This document shows positions 1 to 8,879 of a stretch of 64,000 nucleotides of DNA, piece after piece. Under the pieces are notes generated by a model. That model worked only from the letters and a program-made list of their open reading frames with translations. It searched no databases and was not told the DNA's origin. Source of the DNA: Sulfuricurvum sp. (GTDB lineage Bacteria > Campylobacterota > Campylobacteria > Campylobacterales > Sulfurimonadaceae); the NCBI RefSeq assembly GCF_030691015.1, contig NZ_JAUYFF010000019.1, positions 124,001-188,000 of the forward strand, in the 5' to 3' direction. Made by a program: the position numbers and the translations under genes. Each line of letters opens with the position of its first letter. Position 1 is the stretch's first letter.

Positions 1-572
1 CATCCGAAGTTACCGTTTTGGTAAAAATGGTTCGCATACGCCGCCATCTCTGCGGCAATCTCTACCCCCGAGAGTCCCGCTCCGCCGATAACGATATTAA
101 AGGGTTCGACATCGCACCCGCGCGTTTGCGCTTCGATGCGGTTGAGAAGTGAGCGTTCAAACTGCTGTTTGAAATTTAAAGCGGCGGGGATACTTTTGAC
201 ACCGTGGGTGTGTTCGCGTAGCCCTTTGATGAAATCGGGAAAATAGGTGCGGCTTCCGGTTGCGATAATGAGATAATCGTAAGGGATACTTTGTGTGGCT
301 GTTGAAACGGTAGAAGTGGTCGTATCGATACCGCTCACTTCCTCACAGATAAATTTGACCAAACCGAAACTTTTAGTGAGTGAGGGGAGATCGATCATTA
401 CCTGTGACATATCCACTTTGTTGGCGATGAAGTCGTATACTTCTGCTTGCATATAATGGTAAGGATTTTTATCGATCAACGTGATGGTAATGTGGCTGTT
501 ATGTGCTAAATGCTCAATAGCGCGAATACCGCCATATCCTCCGCCGATGACGACCACATGAACTGAATGCAT
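1..572 (-). CDS. NDH-2-like NAD(P)H/FAD oxidoreductase, 3' part missing
   Basis: The minus-strand reading frame opens with ATG at 572 and runs off the left edge, giving about 190 residues. The N-terminus has a dinucleotide-binding loop (VVVIGGGYGGIRA), then an LIDKNPYHYMQ segment and an IATGSRTYFPDF segment. A second Rossmann loop (IVIGGAGLSGVEIAAEMA) lies near residue 165. This order is typical of type II NADH dehydrogenases and sulfide:quinone reductase relatives, which are monotopic flavoproteins feeding electrons to quinone. The HYMQAEVYDF segment resembles NDH-2 more than SQR, but the C-terminal quinone-binding part is outside the window, so the substrate is not settled. It is divergent from tlyA. 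Confidence 0.8.
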   Translation of the reverse strand, partial: MHSVHVVVIGGGYGGIRAIEHLAHNSHITITLIDKNPYHYMQAEVYDFIANKVDMSQVMIDLPSLTKSFGLVKFICEEVSGIDTTTSTVSTATQSIPYDYLIIATGSRTYFPDFIKGLREHTHGVKSIPAALNFKQQFERSLLNRIEAQTRGCDVEPFNIVIGGAGLSGVEIAAEMAAYANHFYQNGNFG

Positions 573-660
573 ACCTAATCCTTACCCTGAAAACTGATCC
601 GCAATGGTATCCTAAACAAAGTTATGCCACCATAACGTAATTAAAAAATAATGGAACACA

Positions 661-1371
661 ATGAGACTTGATAGTTATTTGGTAGAAAACGGCCTCGTTG
701 AGAGCCGTAATAAAGCGCAGCAGCTCATTAAAGAGCACGCAATCAGTGTGGATGGGAAGATAGTCGATAAAGTCTCTTATGACGTAGCGGAGGGGATGGC
801 TGTCGACATCGCCGATACGGAGCTCTACGTCAGCCGCGCCGCGATCAAGCTAAAAGGGTTTCTCCCCTATACCGAGTGGAGCTTGAGCGGACTTCGTGCC
901 CTCGACATCGGTTCCTCGACGGGGGGCTTTACCCAAGTCCTTTTGGAAAACAGTGTGGCGAGTGTCACCTGTGTCGATGTCGGAAGCGATCAGCTTCATC
1001 CGAGTCTTCGCAGTGATCCGCGCGTAGTCGTCTACGAAAACACCGATATTCGAGTCTTTAGCGCTGAAACCCCTTACGAGATCGTTACGTGTGACGTCGC
1101 CTTTATTCCGTTGGAACTGATCCTCGAATCGATCGATCGCCTTGCTTCCAAATACATCGTTCTCCTTTTCAAACCGCAGTTTCAGGTGGGGCGTGAAGTG
1201 AAACGGGATAAAAACGGTGTCGTCAAAGACGATAAGGCGATCGGTAAAGCGATGATCCGTCTCGAAGATGCGTGTGCGTTGATCGGGTGGAAACTGGTCG
1301 CGAAAGAGGTTGCCCATATCGCAGGGAAAGAGGGAAATCAGGAGACGTGTTATGGCTTTGTCAAAGGTTGA
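661..1371 (+). CDS. tlyA: TlyA-type 16S/23S rRNA 2'-O-methyltransferase
   Basis: The 236-residue protein has an N-terminal S4 RNA-binding domain (about residues 1-60, MRLDSYLVENGLVESRNKAQ) followed by an FtsJ/RrmJ-like SAM methyltransferase domain. The SAM loop is LDIGSSTGGFTQVLL near residue 82, and FKPQFQVGR lies near 170. TlyA proteins add 2'-O-methyl groups to rRNA cytidines and affect capreomycin sensitivity; some were annotated as hemolysins. Length fits the family. Its end overlaps the start of ribF by 20 bases, so the two genes are probably translated from one mRNA, an arrangement I regard as usual in this phylum. Confidence 0.9.
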   Translation: MRLDSYLVENGLVESRNKAQQLIKEHAISVDGKIVDKVSYDVAEGMAVDIADTELYVSRAAIKLKGFLPYTEWSLSGLRALDIGSSTGGFTQVLLENSVASVTCVDVGSDQLHPSLRSDPRVVVYENTDIRVFSAETPYEIVTCDVAFIPLELILESIDRLASKYIVLLFKPQFQVGREVKRDKNGVVKDDKAIGKAMIRLEDACALIGWKLVAKEVAHIAGKEGNQETCYGFVKG

Positions 1372-2179
1372 TGCTATTGCCATCGGCGGATTTGACGGGA
1401 TGCACATCGGGCATCAGCAGTTGTTCAACGAGTTAGGGAAAAACGGAGCGATTGTCGTCATTGAGACGGGGTATGCCAACTTAACGCCGGGGAATGAGCG
1501 CGAGCACTACAGCCACTATCCGATACTCTATTACTCCCTCGAAGCTATCCGTCACCTTGAAGGAGAAGAATTCGTTGCTATGTTGAGTGAGCGTTTTCCT
1601 CATCTGCGTAAAATAGTTGTCGGGTACGATTTTCACTTCGGGAAAAACCGCCGCTATTCGCACGCCAACTTGGGTGAGCTATTTTCGGGAGAAGTAAAAG
1701 TAATCGATCAGGTGTGTATCGAGGGAGATTCGGTACATTCGCATAAAATCCGTACCAAAATCCAAATCGGCGATCTCAGCGGAGCCAACCGCTTTTTAGG
1801 GCACAACTACTCTATTAAAGGTTCTGTGATCAAAGGGCAGGGGATCGGTAAAACCGAGCTTGTTCCGACGATCAATCTTGAATGTCCGGAGTATCTGCTC
1901 CCCCATGAGGGTGTCTATGCCGCACTCACCCGTATCGATGGGGAAGAACATTTTCATCCCTCTGTCGTTTTTGTGGGGCATCGTGTCACAACAGATGGAA
2001 GTTACGCCATTGAGAGCCATATATTAGGCGAGAGTATCGGTCATTGTGAAAAGGTGATGATCAGCTTTGTCAAATTTTTACGCAAAAATCAGAAGTTTGA
2101 GTCTCTCGAATCACTTAAAAAAGCTATTAATGATGATATTTTAAACGCACGCAGAGAACTCCTTCATCTGAGTTTATAG
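1352..2179 (+). CDS. ribF: Bifunctional riboflavin kinase / FAD synthetase
   Basis: I choose the ATG at 1352 (275 residues) because a GGAG lies 7-8 bases upstream and the family's GGFDGMHIGH nucleotidyltransferase motif starts about 11 residues in. An upstream start at 1310 would add a basic stretch unlike the family. Residues 1 to about 150 form the FMN adenylyltransferase domain. The C-terminal half carries the riboflavin kinase signature (GKTELVPTINLE, then HEGVYAA). The enzyme converts riboflavin to FMN and FAD in the cytoplasm. It follows tlyA with an overlap. Confidence 0.92.
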   Translation: MALSKVDAIAIGGFDGMHIGHQQLFNELGKNGAIVVIETGYANLTPGNEREHYSHYPILYYSLEAIRHLEGEEFVAMLSERFPHLRKIVVGYDFHFGKNRRYSHANLGELFSGEVKVIDQVCIEGDSVHSHKIRTKIQIGDLSGANRFLGHNYSIKGSVIKGQGIGKTELVPTINLECPEYLLPHEGVYAALTRIDGEEHFHPSVVFVGHRVTTDGSYAIESHILGESIGHCEKVMISFVKFLRKNQKFESLESLKKAINDDILNARRELLHLSL

Positions 2180-2238
2180 GAATTTAATCTCTATCAGGGT
2201 AAAATCCCGTCAATATTTCCATGCAAAGGACGCTACCT

Positions 2239-2916
2239 ATGGGTGAGTTGTTTACCTTCTTCGGCCTTATCAGCCACGATCATAGCTTCATTTTCCTCAC
2301 ACACATGCTGCTTGCAGCGGCAATCGTGTTGATTATTGCGAAAATGGCGACTTCAAATCTCCGTCTTGTTCCAAGCGGAGCACAAAACGTTATGGAAGCT
2401 TATCTTAGCGGTGTACTCGCAATGGGTGCGGACGTTATGGGTAAAGCGGAAGCACGTCGTTACCTTCCACTTGTTGCGACCATCGGTCTTTTCGTCGGTA
2501 TTGCAAACGTTATCGGAGTTATTCCCGGTTTTGAAGCACCGAGTGCATTTTTGGATTTTACCCTAGCACTTGCTTTGGTAGTTTTCACTTACTATAACTT
2601 CGAAGGTATTCGTCGTAACGGTTTGATCAGCTATTTGAAACACTTTATGGGTCCTGTATGGTGGTTGGCATGGTTAATGTTCCCGATCGAGATCGTTTCT
2701 CACATCTCTCGTATCATCTCTTTGAGCTTCCGATTATTCGGTAACGTCAAAGGGGACGATATGTTCTTGATGGTCATCTTGATGTTGGCTCCGTGGTTGC
2801 TTCCGATGATCCCGTTTGCATTGTTGACATTTATGGCTTTCTTGCAAGCATTCATTTTCATGATGCTCACCTACGTTTACCTCGGCGGTGCAGTTCTTCT
2901 TCACGACGACCACTAA
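2239..2916 (+). CDS. atpB: ATP synthase F0 subunit a
   Basis: This is a polytopic membrane protein of 226 residues from ATG 2239. AAAGGA at 2225-2230 sits 8 bases before that ATG, so I prefer it to the in-frame ATG at 2221. The essential stator arginine is visible in the SLSFRLFGN motif, and the C-terminal helix contains [19 protein letters not shown], both diagnostic of subunit a, the proton half-channel next to the c-ring. The rest of the atp genes are not in the window, which fits the dispersed atp genes of Campylobacterota, where atpB stands apart from the F1 operon. Confidence 0.95.
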   Translation: MGELFTFFGLISHDHSFIFLTHMLLAAAIVLIIAKMATSNLRLVPSGAQNVMEAYLSGVLAMGADVMGKAEARRYLPLVATIGLFVGIANVIGVIPGFEAPSAFLDFTLALALVVFTYYNFEGIRRNGLISYLKHFMGPVWWLAWLMFPIEIVSHISRIISLSFRLFGNVKGDDMFLMVILMLAPWLLPMIPFALLTFMAFLQAFIFMMLTYVYLGGAVLLHDDH

Positions 2917-2925
2917 GCCCTCTTT

Positions 2926-3213
2926 ATGAAGCGAAGTACATTCGATGCACTTTTAAGCTTCCTCGGAGGCGTCTCTTGGGCTTTCGTTATTGTCGGAGCC
3001 TGGGTCACTTTCCAATCTTTCGTTTTCCTCGGTATTGTCCCCGCGTTGATGTTTACATTCCTCTTTATCTTTTTAGCGGTATTTTTGCTGTTGGTATTAG
3101 AGACGATGTCTATGGCTCGCGATCGTAATGATATTCTTGCAAAACAAAATGAGCTTCTCGAAGAGATTCGAGACACAGTAAAAGCACCTTCCGAAAACAC
3201 CCCTCAAGAGTAA
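2926..3213 (+). CDS. Small two-helix membrane protein of unknown function
   Basis: The 95-residue protein has two strongly hydrophobic helices (about residues 15-37 and 40-62) and a charged, probably cytoplasmic tail (MARDRNDILAKQNELLEEIRD) that should form a short coiled coil. It starts 9 bases after atpB with no strong ribosome binding site of its own, so translational coupling with atpB is likely. I do not recognise the family. A role linked to ATP synthase assembly would be a guess from position only. Confidence 0.65.
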   Translation: MKRSTFDALLSFLGGVSWAFVIVGAWVTFQSFVFLGIVPALMFTFLFIFLAVFLLLVLETMSMARDRNDILAKQNELLEEIRDTVKAPSENTPQE

Positions 3214-3263
3214 GCTGTTTTTCGGCTTCTCACTCTCGTTTAATCCTCTGTTTCTTTTTTTGA

Positions 3264-3269
3264 TATAAT
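3264..3269 (+). promoter_or_regulatory. -10 element for the toxin-antitoxin pair
   Basis: A perfect TATAAT is preceded by a T-rich run and followed about 20 bases later by AAGGATGGAAA and the ATG at 3295. No good -35 is seen, as is common for sigma-70 promoters of Campylobacterota. This would give the TA pair its own promoter. Confidence 0.5.
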
Positions 3270-3294
3270 GTGTAAAAACGAATAAGGATGGAAA

Positions 3295-3519
3295 ATGCAA
3301 ACATTAATGCTCGAAGTCAACGAGACTTTTCTATCAAAATTTTTAACCATGTTAGATTCACTTCCAAAAGATCAAGTCCGTGTCAAAGATGATAAATTAT
3401 CAATAGAGATTAAGAATAGAATTTCCGCTATCGATGATGGCAAAGAAGCACTTATACCTCACAATCAGTTTTGGGAAACTTTTGAAGATCGGGTAAAGCA
3501 TTTAAAAAATGCGCATTGA
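3295..3519 (+). CDS. Putative antitoxin of a RelE/ParE-type module
   Basis: This is a 74-residue acidic/mixed-charge protein directly upstream of, and overlapping by 11 bases, a RelE/ParE-like toxin gene. That gene order and overlap are the hallmark of a type II toxin-antitoxin operon. The N-terminal LMLEVNETFLSKFLTML stretch resembles the helix found in short toxin-neutralising proteins, but no DNA-binding fold (RHH, HTH, AbrB) is obvious. The C-terminus (HNQFWETFEDRVKHL) could be the toxin-wrapping helix. The call rests mostly on context. Confidence 0.6.
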   Translation: MQTLMLEVNETFLSKFLTMLDSLPKDQVRVKDDKLSIEIKNRISAIDDGKEALIPHNQFWETFEDRVKHLKNAH

Positions 3520-3793
3520 GTATTCGCCCCGTTTTAATGATGAACTTTTTGCTATTTACCTCTTTATTGCAGAGGATAGCATAACCCAAGCTGACCTATT
3601 TATCTCCAAACTCAAAACTTCTATCGAAAAAATTTCTCCTACGCCGTATCGTCACAGACAATCATTAAAGTCAGATGATAAAGAGGTTAGGGATTTGGTT
3701 TATGAGGGGTATATAGTTGTTTATCGTATTGTTAAAAGCGATAAGCGGATAGATATTATAGGAATTTTCAGTGAAAATGAGTGGGAGTTATAG
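3509..3793 (+). CDS. RelE/ParE-family toxin
   Basis: The 94-residue protein has the compact RelE/ParE layout: MRIEYSPRFNDELFAIYLFI at the start, two helices, then the strand pair VRDLVYEGYIVVYRIVKSDKRIDIIGIFS. The pattern R-x-L-V-x-x-x-Y-x-V-x-Y-R and the closing I-x-I-I-G-I-F are typical of ParE-like toxins. Members either cleave mRNA on the ribosome or poison gyrase; which applies cannot be told here. The start overlaps the antitoxin gene, so the pair is translationally coupled. Confidence 0.75.
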   Translation: MRIEYSPRFNDELFAIYLFIAEDSITQADLFISKLKTSIEKISPTPYRHRQSLKSDDKEVRDLVYEGYIVVYRIVKSDKRIDIIGIFSENEWEL

Positions 3794-3802
3794 GAGTTTA
3801 AA

Positions 3803-4615
3803 ATGATTTTTTATCGAGTTGTAGTCATATTGCTAGTTGTATTTTTTACGGTATATGCAGATGAAAATTCAACTGATATTGATATCAAAACACATGAGTG
3901 TAATGAAAATAGTAACGGGGCGGCTTGTTATGAATTAGGGCAATATTATTCGAAAAGTGACGAATACAATAGCACAAACAATATGTTTTACTTTTATGAA
4001 AAAGGTTGTGCAAAAAAACATGATGAAAGCTGTATTAAAGAAATTGATTTGATTCGAAAAGATTATAAAAAAGCCTCTTCATTTTATAAAATTCAATGTA
4101 ATAAAGTTCCATATAAAAAGAGAGGGTATTTATTTGAATTCAAATGTGTACCTGATATGTATGCTTTGAAATTTGAAAATGTCGGTGATATATATTATGC
4201 AAAAAAAGAGTATGAATTAGCATATAAAAACTATACTACAGCTGGGGGATATGTCAATCCCGAAGCAATCTATAAAGCTTCTTTAATGGAGTTGAATGGG
4301 CAAGGAGTGGAACGTAATATTACTGTAGCAGGACGATATTATCTTTATTACATAGGCAAATCGATTGAAAAAGCAAAATTTCATTTTCCAAAAGAATTAG
4401 AGAGTGGTAGAAAAGATGGAATTATTAAAATTGGATTTAGATTGATGCCCGATGGTAGTTTAGAAAATATTCATCTTGTTGAGTCATCAAAAGATGATCA
4501 AATTGATCAAGCGGTAATGAATAATATGAGTAGTTTGCCAAAATTACATCCAATTCCAAAAGAGTTTAAAAAAGAATATATAGAAATTACTATACCCATC
4601 AGTGTAAGGTTTTGA
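3803..4615 (+). CDS. Secreted Sel1-like/TPR protein with TonB_C-like C-terminus
   Basis: The 270-residue protein starts with a signal peptide (about residues 1-20, hydrophobic, ending near YADEN). A Cys-containing Sel1/TPR-like helical region follows, with repeats such as GAACYELGQYYS and YEKGCAKKHDESC typical of Campylobacterota cysteine-rich Sel1 proteins. The last 65 residues (IKIGFRLMPDGSLENIHLVESS) match the TonB C-terminal fold. There is no membrane anchor apart from the signal sequence, so this is probably a periplasmic or surface-linked protein and not an energy-transducing TonB. The gene is much more AT-rich than its neighbours, suggesting acquisition together with the TA pair. Confidence 0.6.
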   Translation: MIFYRVVVILLVVFFTVYADENSTDIDIKTHECNENSNGAACYELGQYYSKSDEYNSTNNMFYFYEKGCAKKHDESCIKEIDLIRKDYKKASSFYKIQCNKVPYKKRGYLFEFKCVPDMYALKFENVGDIYYAKKEYELAYKNYTTAGGYVNPEAIYKASLMELNGQGVERNITVAGRYYLYYIGKSIEKAKFHFPKELESGRKDGIIKIGFRLMPDGSLENIHLVESSKDDQIDQAVMNNMSSLPKLHPIPKEFKKEYIEITIPISVRF

Positions 4616-4616
4616 T

Positions 4617-5168
4617 GTGAAACACTACCTTATCACCGATCCAACGTTTTACGGCACTACGCCTGATAGACTCGAATCATCACTCGATGTTATCTATTCG
4701 CACACACTCCCCGATTTTGCCCTCTTTCGAGACAAACAAACGACTCATTACCGTGATCTTGCCCAAACTTTTGTCGCGGTGTCGCGGAGTTATCATATCT
4801 TTCGCGTTCTATTGCACGGTGATTATCTTCTTGCACATGAATTGAAAGCGGATGGGGTACATCTAACCTCGACGCAGTTTGACGATATAGCAGAGGCAAA
4901 AAAACTGGGATTGTATGTCGTCATAAGTACCCATAGCCACGAAGAGGCAAAACGTGCACAAGAACTCGGTGCCGATGCTATCACCTATAGTCCGATTTTC
5001 TTCTCTCCTGAGAAGGGTGAACCCAAGGGTTTAGAGGATTTAAAAGAAATAGTGGATAAAATAAGAGTACCTATTTTTGCGTTGGGTGGGATTACGACCC
5101 AAGAGCAGATAAAAGCGGTTGAAGAGTGCGGTGCTTACGGCTTTGCCTCTATCCGCTATTTTATATAA
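4617..5168 (+). CDS. thiE: Thiamine phosphate synthase / TenI family
   Basis: This is a 183-residue TIM-barrel protein starting at GTG 4617, one base after the previous stop, with GTAAGG upstream. Visible family motifs are the phosphate-binding ALGGITTQEQIKAVEECGAYGFASI at the C-terminus, LADGVHL-like KADGVHLTS, and ADAITYSPIFFSPEKGEPKGL, the loop that binds the pyrimidine diphosphate. ThiE joins HMP-PP and thiazole phosphate into thiamine phosphate. The protein is slightly short (usual about 205), so a TenI-type thiazole tautomerase is the main alternative. No TPP riboswitch can fit upstream. Confidence 0.8.
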   Translation: MKHYLITDPTFYGTTPDRLESSLDVIYSHTLPDFALFRDKQTTHYRDLAQTFVAVSRSYHIFRVLLHGDYLLAHELKADGVHLTSTQFDDIAEAKKLGLYVVISTHSHEEAKRAQELGADAITYSPIFFSPEKGEPKGLEDLKEIVDKIRVPIFALGGITTQEQIKAVEECGAYGFASIRYFI

Positions 5169-5185
5169 ATTAAGGAATTTTTCAA

Positions 5186-6613
5186 ATGTTTGAAACCATT
5201 ATCGGTTTGGAAGTTCACGTCCAGCTCAATACCCAGTCTAAACTTTTTTGCTCATGCCCTACCAGCTTTAACCACGAACAAAATACCAACACGTGTCCGA
5301 CATGTTTAGCCCTTCCGGGTGCATTGCCTGTCCTTAATAAAGAGGCAGTTCGTAAAGCGGGGATGTTCGGTACGGCCGTCGGAGCGACGATCAATCGCAC
5401 TTCATTCTTCGACCGTAAGAGTTATTTTTATCCCGATAGCCCAAGTGCCTATCAGATCACCCAACTCTACACGCCGGTTGTCGAACACGGGAAACTCGTT
5501 ATCGATTTCGAAGACGGAAGCCATAAAATGATCCGTATCAACCGCGCGCATATCGAAGCCGATGCGGGGAAAAATATCCATGACGGTGCTATCTCAAAAG
5601 TCGATCTAAACCGTGCGGGGACGCCGTTGCTTGAGATCGTTTCCGAACCCGATATGCGCTCTGCCGAAGATGCGATTTCGTATCTCAAAAAGCTCCACTC
5701 GATTGTCCGTTATATCGATATCTCTGATGCGAACATGCAAGAGGGGTCGTTCCGCGTTGACGTTAACGTCTCTATCCGCCCTCGCGGTGATGAGAAGCTC
5801 TACACCCGCGTCGAGATCAAAAACATCAACAGTTTCCGCTTTATTCAGCGGGCAATCGAACTCGAAGTAGCGCGTCAGAAAGAAGCATGGGAAGACGGTA
5901 CTTATGAGAGCGAGATCGTTCAAGAGACCCGCTTGTTCGACCAAGTGAAACAAGAGACCCGCTCGATGCGCGGTAAAGAGGAAGCGGCGGATTACCGTTA
6001 TTTTCCTGAGCCCGATTTGCTCAAAGTGATCGTGGATGATGCAATGTATGCCGATGTTTGTAATATCCCGGAACTCCCCGATGCGAAAAAAGAGCGTTTC
6101 GTGAGTGAGTTCGGAATCAACGACTATAACGCGGCGGTTATTACGGCAGAACTTGAAACCGCACACTATTTTGAAGCGATGTTAGAGCAGGGAATCAGTG
6201 CTAAAAATGCGGTAACGTGGCTCACGGTTGAACTTCAAGGGCGTTTGAGCGGCGGTATGAGCCCCTCAACTTCGCCGATCAGTGCGGTAATGCTCGGAAC
6301 TCTCGTCAAGCGGATCGAAGAGAGCGTCATCAGTGGTAAAGCGGCGAAAGAGGTTCTCGATTACCTCCTCGAAAATGGCGGGGATATCGATGCGGTTATC
6401 GAAAAACTGGGGCTTAAACAAGTGAGTGACACGGGTGCTCTTGAAGCATTGATCGATGAAATCCTCGCCGCAAACACTGATAAAGTAGCCGAGTATAAAT
6501 CAGGAAAAGACAAACTCTTCGGATTCTTCGTCGGCCAAGCGATGAAAGCATCTAAAGGTTCGGCAAATCCGAATACATTAAACGATATCCTCCAATCTAA
6601 ACTAGCGCAATAA
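5186..6613 (+). CDS. gatB: Asp/Glu-tRNA amidotransferase subunit B
   Basis: The 475-residue protein matches GatB over its full length. It opens with [22 protein letters not shown], has a zinc-type Cys set (CSCP...CPTC), the [19 protein letters not shown] kinase-site motif, and the C-terminal YqeY-like tail ([17 protein letters not shown]) that contacts tRNA. GatCAB converts misacylated Glu-tRNA(Gln) and Asp-tRNA(Asn) to the correct amides. An AAGGA lies about 9 bases before the ATG. It is 17 bases after thiE. Confidence 0.96.
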   Translation: MFETIIGLEVHVQLNTQSKLFCSCPTSFNHEQNTNTCPTCLALPGALPVLNKEAVRKAGMFGTAVGATINRTSFFDRKSYFYPDSPSAYQITQLYTPVVEHGKLVIDFEDGSHKMIRINRAHIEADAGKNIHDGAISKVDLNRAGTPLLEIVSEPDMRSAEDAISYLKKLHSIVRYIDISDANMQEGSFRVDVNVSIRPRGDEKLYTRVEIKNINSFRFIQRAIELEVARQKEAWEDGTYESEIVQETRLFDQVKQETRSMRGKEEAADYRYFPEPDLLKVIVDDAMYADVCNIPELPDAKKERFVSEFGINDYNAAVITAELETAHYFEAMLEQGISAKNAVTWLTVELQGRLSGGMSPSTSPISAVMLGTLVKRIEESVISGKAAKEVLDYLLENGGDIDAVIEKLGLKQVSDTGALEALIDEILAANTDKVAEYKSGKDKLFGFFVGQAMKASKGSANPNTLNDILQSKLAQ

Positions 6614-6621
6614 GGGTGGAG

Positions 6622-8181
6622 ATGATTAGTCGATGGATTGTAGGGATAGCTTTTTTCCTTCATGCATCTCCGAACTATAGGTATTTCAAAAAATTTATCT
6701 ATAATCTTCTAGAAAATTCCAATTATCCTTATAAAAAGTTTTTTGATTACACGATGATGATATTGATCGTTATTAGTGTTTATATTCTCGTACATCATGT
6801 TAAATATGAAGTAAAACCTGATTGGCTTTTTTTTAATAATTACGTCATTTCGGTTATCTTTTTGATCGAATATCTACTCCGCCTTTGGGTTTACAGTGAT
6901 AATTCTAAAGCAATTATCGAACAGTATGAACACGACCTCTTTTTACAACGTCCGTTCAAGATACTAACCGTATTACATCATATTATTTTGACCAAAACGA
7001 AATTTATTTTCTCCCCTTCCGCTATCATCGATCTACTCGCCATTATGCCGTTTTTTCATGAGATGCGGTTGTTGCGGGTCTTTATCCTTTTTCGGGTATT
7101 CAAGCTTTTTCGCTACACCAAAAGTTTACAGCAGTTTGTCTCTATCCTTTCGTCCAAAAAATTTGAATTTCTTACGCTGGGAATGTTCGCCGGTGTAATT
7201 ATCACTGTTTCATCCGTACTCATTTACGTTATGGAAGCAAATAATCCCGCCTCTCCGATCAATACCCTATTTGAAGCGGTTTATTGGTCTGTCGTAACCA
7301 TTTTTACCGTTGGATACGGTGATTTTGTCCCTGTAACCAGTGAGGGGCGAACGGTTGCGATGGTGATTATTGTGGCGGGGATCGCGGTTATCTCTTTTGC
7401 CACTTCAATCGTCGTATCGGCATTTACCGAAAAACTCGATGAGATTAAAGAAGATAAGCTGATCGATGATGTCTCCAAAATTGATCAGTTTTATCTCATT
7501 TGTGGCTATACCCCTTTAGCGGCACAAGTTGCCCACCGATTTTTAAAAACCGGTAAACAGGTCGTTATTTTAGAGAGTAATCACAAAAAAGTTACCGAAG
7601 CGCAAAAAGAGGGATTTTTAGCCCTTACGCATAATCCTGCATCTCTCCACTCGTATCATACGATTCGGATTGATTTTGAAACGCAAGTGATTGCAGCACT
7701 ATTGCTGGAGGAGAGCGATGTTTTGAATGTCTACACGGCATTGACCATTCGTGAAATATCCAAAAGTGTGCCGCTCCTTTCAATTTTGCTTCATCATGAA
7801 AATCGCCGCAAACTTGCATTGGCAGGGATCAATGAGATCGTCTACACACAAGAATTGATTGGATTGATGTCTAAAGAGGTGAGTGGACGACCGGTAGCGT
7901 TTGAGGTTATTCATGCACTGCGCTCTGAAAACAGCGGTGTTTTTATCGAAGAGATTGTTTTGGACACTCTTATGGCAAATCAGTTTTTTGAGACGACAAG
8001 GCTCACTATGTTTCACAAGCGGCTCATCGTCCTTGGTGTTTATAAACAATCGAGTAAATCGTTTTTCTTTAACCCATCCAATTCTCTTTTGGTGGAAGAG
8101 GGTGATGTTGCTATTGTAGTGGGTACCCGCTCATTGATTGATGAGTTCAAGTCCTTGATGCGGAGGAAAAAAAGACGATGA
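6622..8181 (+). CDS. Voltage-sensor-type potassium channel with RCK domains
   Basis: ATG 6622 is preferred over GTG 6616 because TAAGGG lies 5 bases upstream. The 520-residue protein has six predicted membrane helices. An arginine-rich S4-like segment (MRLLRVFILFRVFKLFRY, about residues 149-166) precedes the pore, and the selectivity filter TVGYGD is at residues 229-234. From about residue 285 a TrkA-N-like domain follows (FYLICGYTPLAAQVAHRFL), then a TrkA-C-like domain. The cytoplasmic part should gate the channel in response to ligand or Ca2+. It overlaps the next gene by 4 bases (ATGA), and that gene encodes a second RCK-type protein. Confidence 0.9.
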   Translation: MISRWIVGIAFFLHASPNYRYFKKFIYNLLENSNYPYKKFFDYTMMILIVISVYILVHHVKYEVKPDWLFFNNYVISVIFLIEYLLRLWVYSDNSKAIIEQYEHDLFLQRPFKILTVLHHIILTKTKFIFSPSAIIDLLAIMPFFHEMRLLRVFILFRVFKLFRYTKSLQQFVSILSSKKFEFLTLGMFAGVIITVSSVLIYVMEANNPASPINTLFEAVYWSVVTIFTVGYGDFVPVTSEGRTVAMVIIVAGIAVISFATSIVVSAFTEKLDEIKEDKLIDDVSKIDQFYLICGYTPLAAQVAHRFLKTGKQVVILESNHKKVTEAQKEGFLALTHNPASLHSYHTIRIDFETQVIAALLLEESDVLNVYTALTIREISKSVPLLSILLHHENRRKLALAGINEIVYTQELIGLMSKEVSGRPVAFEVIHALRSENSGVFIEEIVLDTLMANQFFETTRLTMFHKRLIVLGVYKQSSKSFFFNPSNSLLVEEGDVAIVVGTRSLIDEFKSLMRRKKRR

Positions 8182-8879
8182 ATTATCAAAGTGCGATTGT
8201 ATTCGGTTTTAACGAATATGCGAAACAAATAGCTCTACAAATAGCTCCTGAGTATCCCTCTTTCTCTGTTTTTGTCATGAATGAATCAGAGCAAATTGCG
8301 GCAAAAGCGGCGGGCTTTGAAGCGGCACTGTTTGATTTAGGGGAAGATTGGAAATTAATTGAGGAGAAATTTGATCCGAATAGTCTGATTATTTTCTGTG
8401 CATTGGACAAAGATGCCGAGAATGTTTTTCTTACGATATCGCTTCGTTCGATTTTCGAAAATCTTCCCATCATTGCATTGGCTTCAGATCATGAGAGTGC
8501 AGCAAAGATGAAAAGTGCCGGTGCCAACAAAGTAATGGCAACACAGCAGATTACCGCCAATATTATCACTGAGATGCTAGAGAAGCCGACCGTGACCGAA
8601 GTACTGCACGATATTTTGTACGAGCAGTCATTTTTAAAAATTGCACAAATCACGGTTCCGGAGAACTGTTTTTTAGTCGGAAAGCATCTGCATGAGATCG
8701 ATTGGGGGGAAGAATTTGATATTCTTGTCCTCGCCATCGTCGATCATCAACTCTCTGCAACGTTTAGTTTTACCTCGAAAGGGCATCACCATCATATCGA
8801 CCCTGATGATGTTTTAGTGGTTGTCGGATACGAAGACAGCATAGAGGCATTGTCTGAAGCAATGGGAGTGGTTAAATGA
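8178..8879 (+). CDS. TrkA-like RCK protein (TrkA-N plus TrkA-C)
   Basis: The 233-residue soluble protein has a Rossmann-like TrkA-N domain (residues 1-120) and a TrkA-C domain (about 150-233, ILVLAIVDHQLSATFSF and DDVLVVVGYEDS). The nucleotide loop is degenerate: GFNEYAKQIA replaces GxGxxG, so NAD binding may be weakened. A GHHHHIDPDD run could bind a divalent metal. The ATGA overlap with the channel gene suggests a heteromeric gating ring with the channel's own RCK domain. The same overlap links it to gpsA downstream. Confidence 0.82.
   Translation: MNYQSAIVFGFNEYAKQIALQIAPEYPSFSVFVMNESEQIAAKAAGFEAALFDLGEDWKLIEEKFDPNSLIIFCALDKDAENVFLTISLRSIFENLPIIALASDHESAAKMKSAGANKVMATQQITANIITEMLEKPTVTEVLHDILYEQSFLKIAQITVPENCFLVGKHLHEIDWGEEFDILVLAIVDHQLSATFSFTSKGHHHHIDPDDVLVVVGYEDSIEALSEAMGVVK

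Noticed and set aside
850-1407. Long minus-strand ORF opposite tlyA (and similar ones at 5606-6166, 12344-12799 and 40245-40784)
   Set aside because: These lie wholly antisense to well-supported genes, have no ribosome binding site and show protein composition typical of mirror frames.
3803-4615. Calling this gene a TonB energy transducer
   Set aside because: It has a cleavable signal peptide, no retained membrane anchor and no ExbB/ExbD neighbours; the genuine TonB is at 55644-56321.
4560-4616. TPP riboswitch before thiE
   Set aside because: Only one base separates thiE from the preceding gene, and no THI-box-like sequence is seen.
6827-6834. T8 run in the K+ channel gene as a phase-variable tract
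   Set aside because: Phase variation in this phylum mainly uses G/C tracts; T8 runs are frequent in AT-rich codons, as also at 26918.
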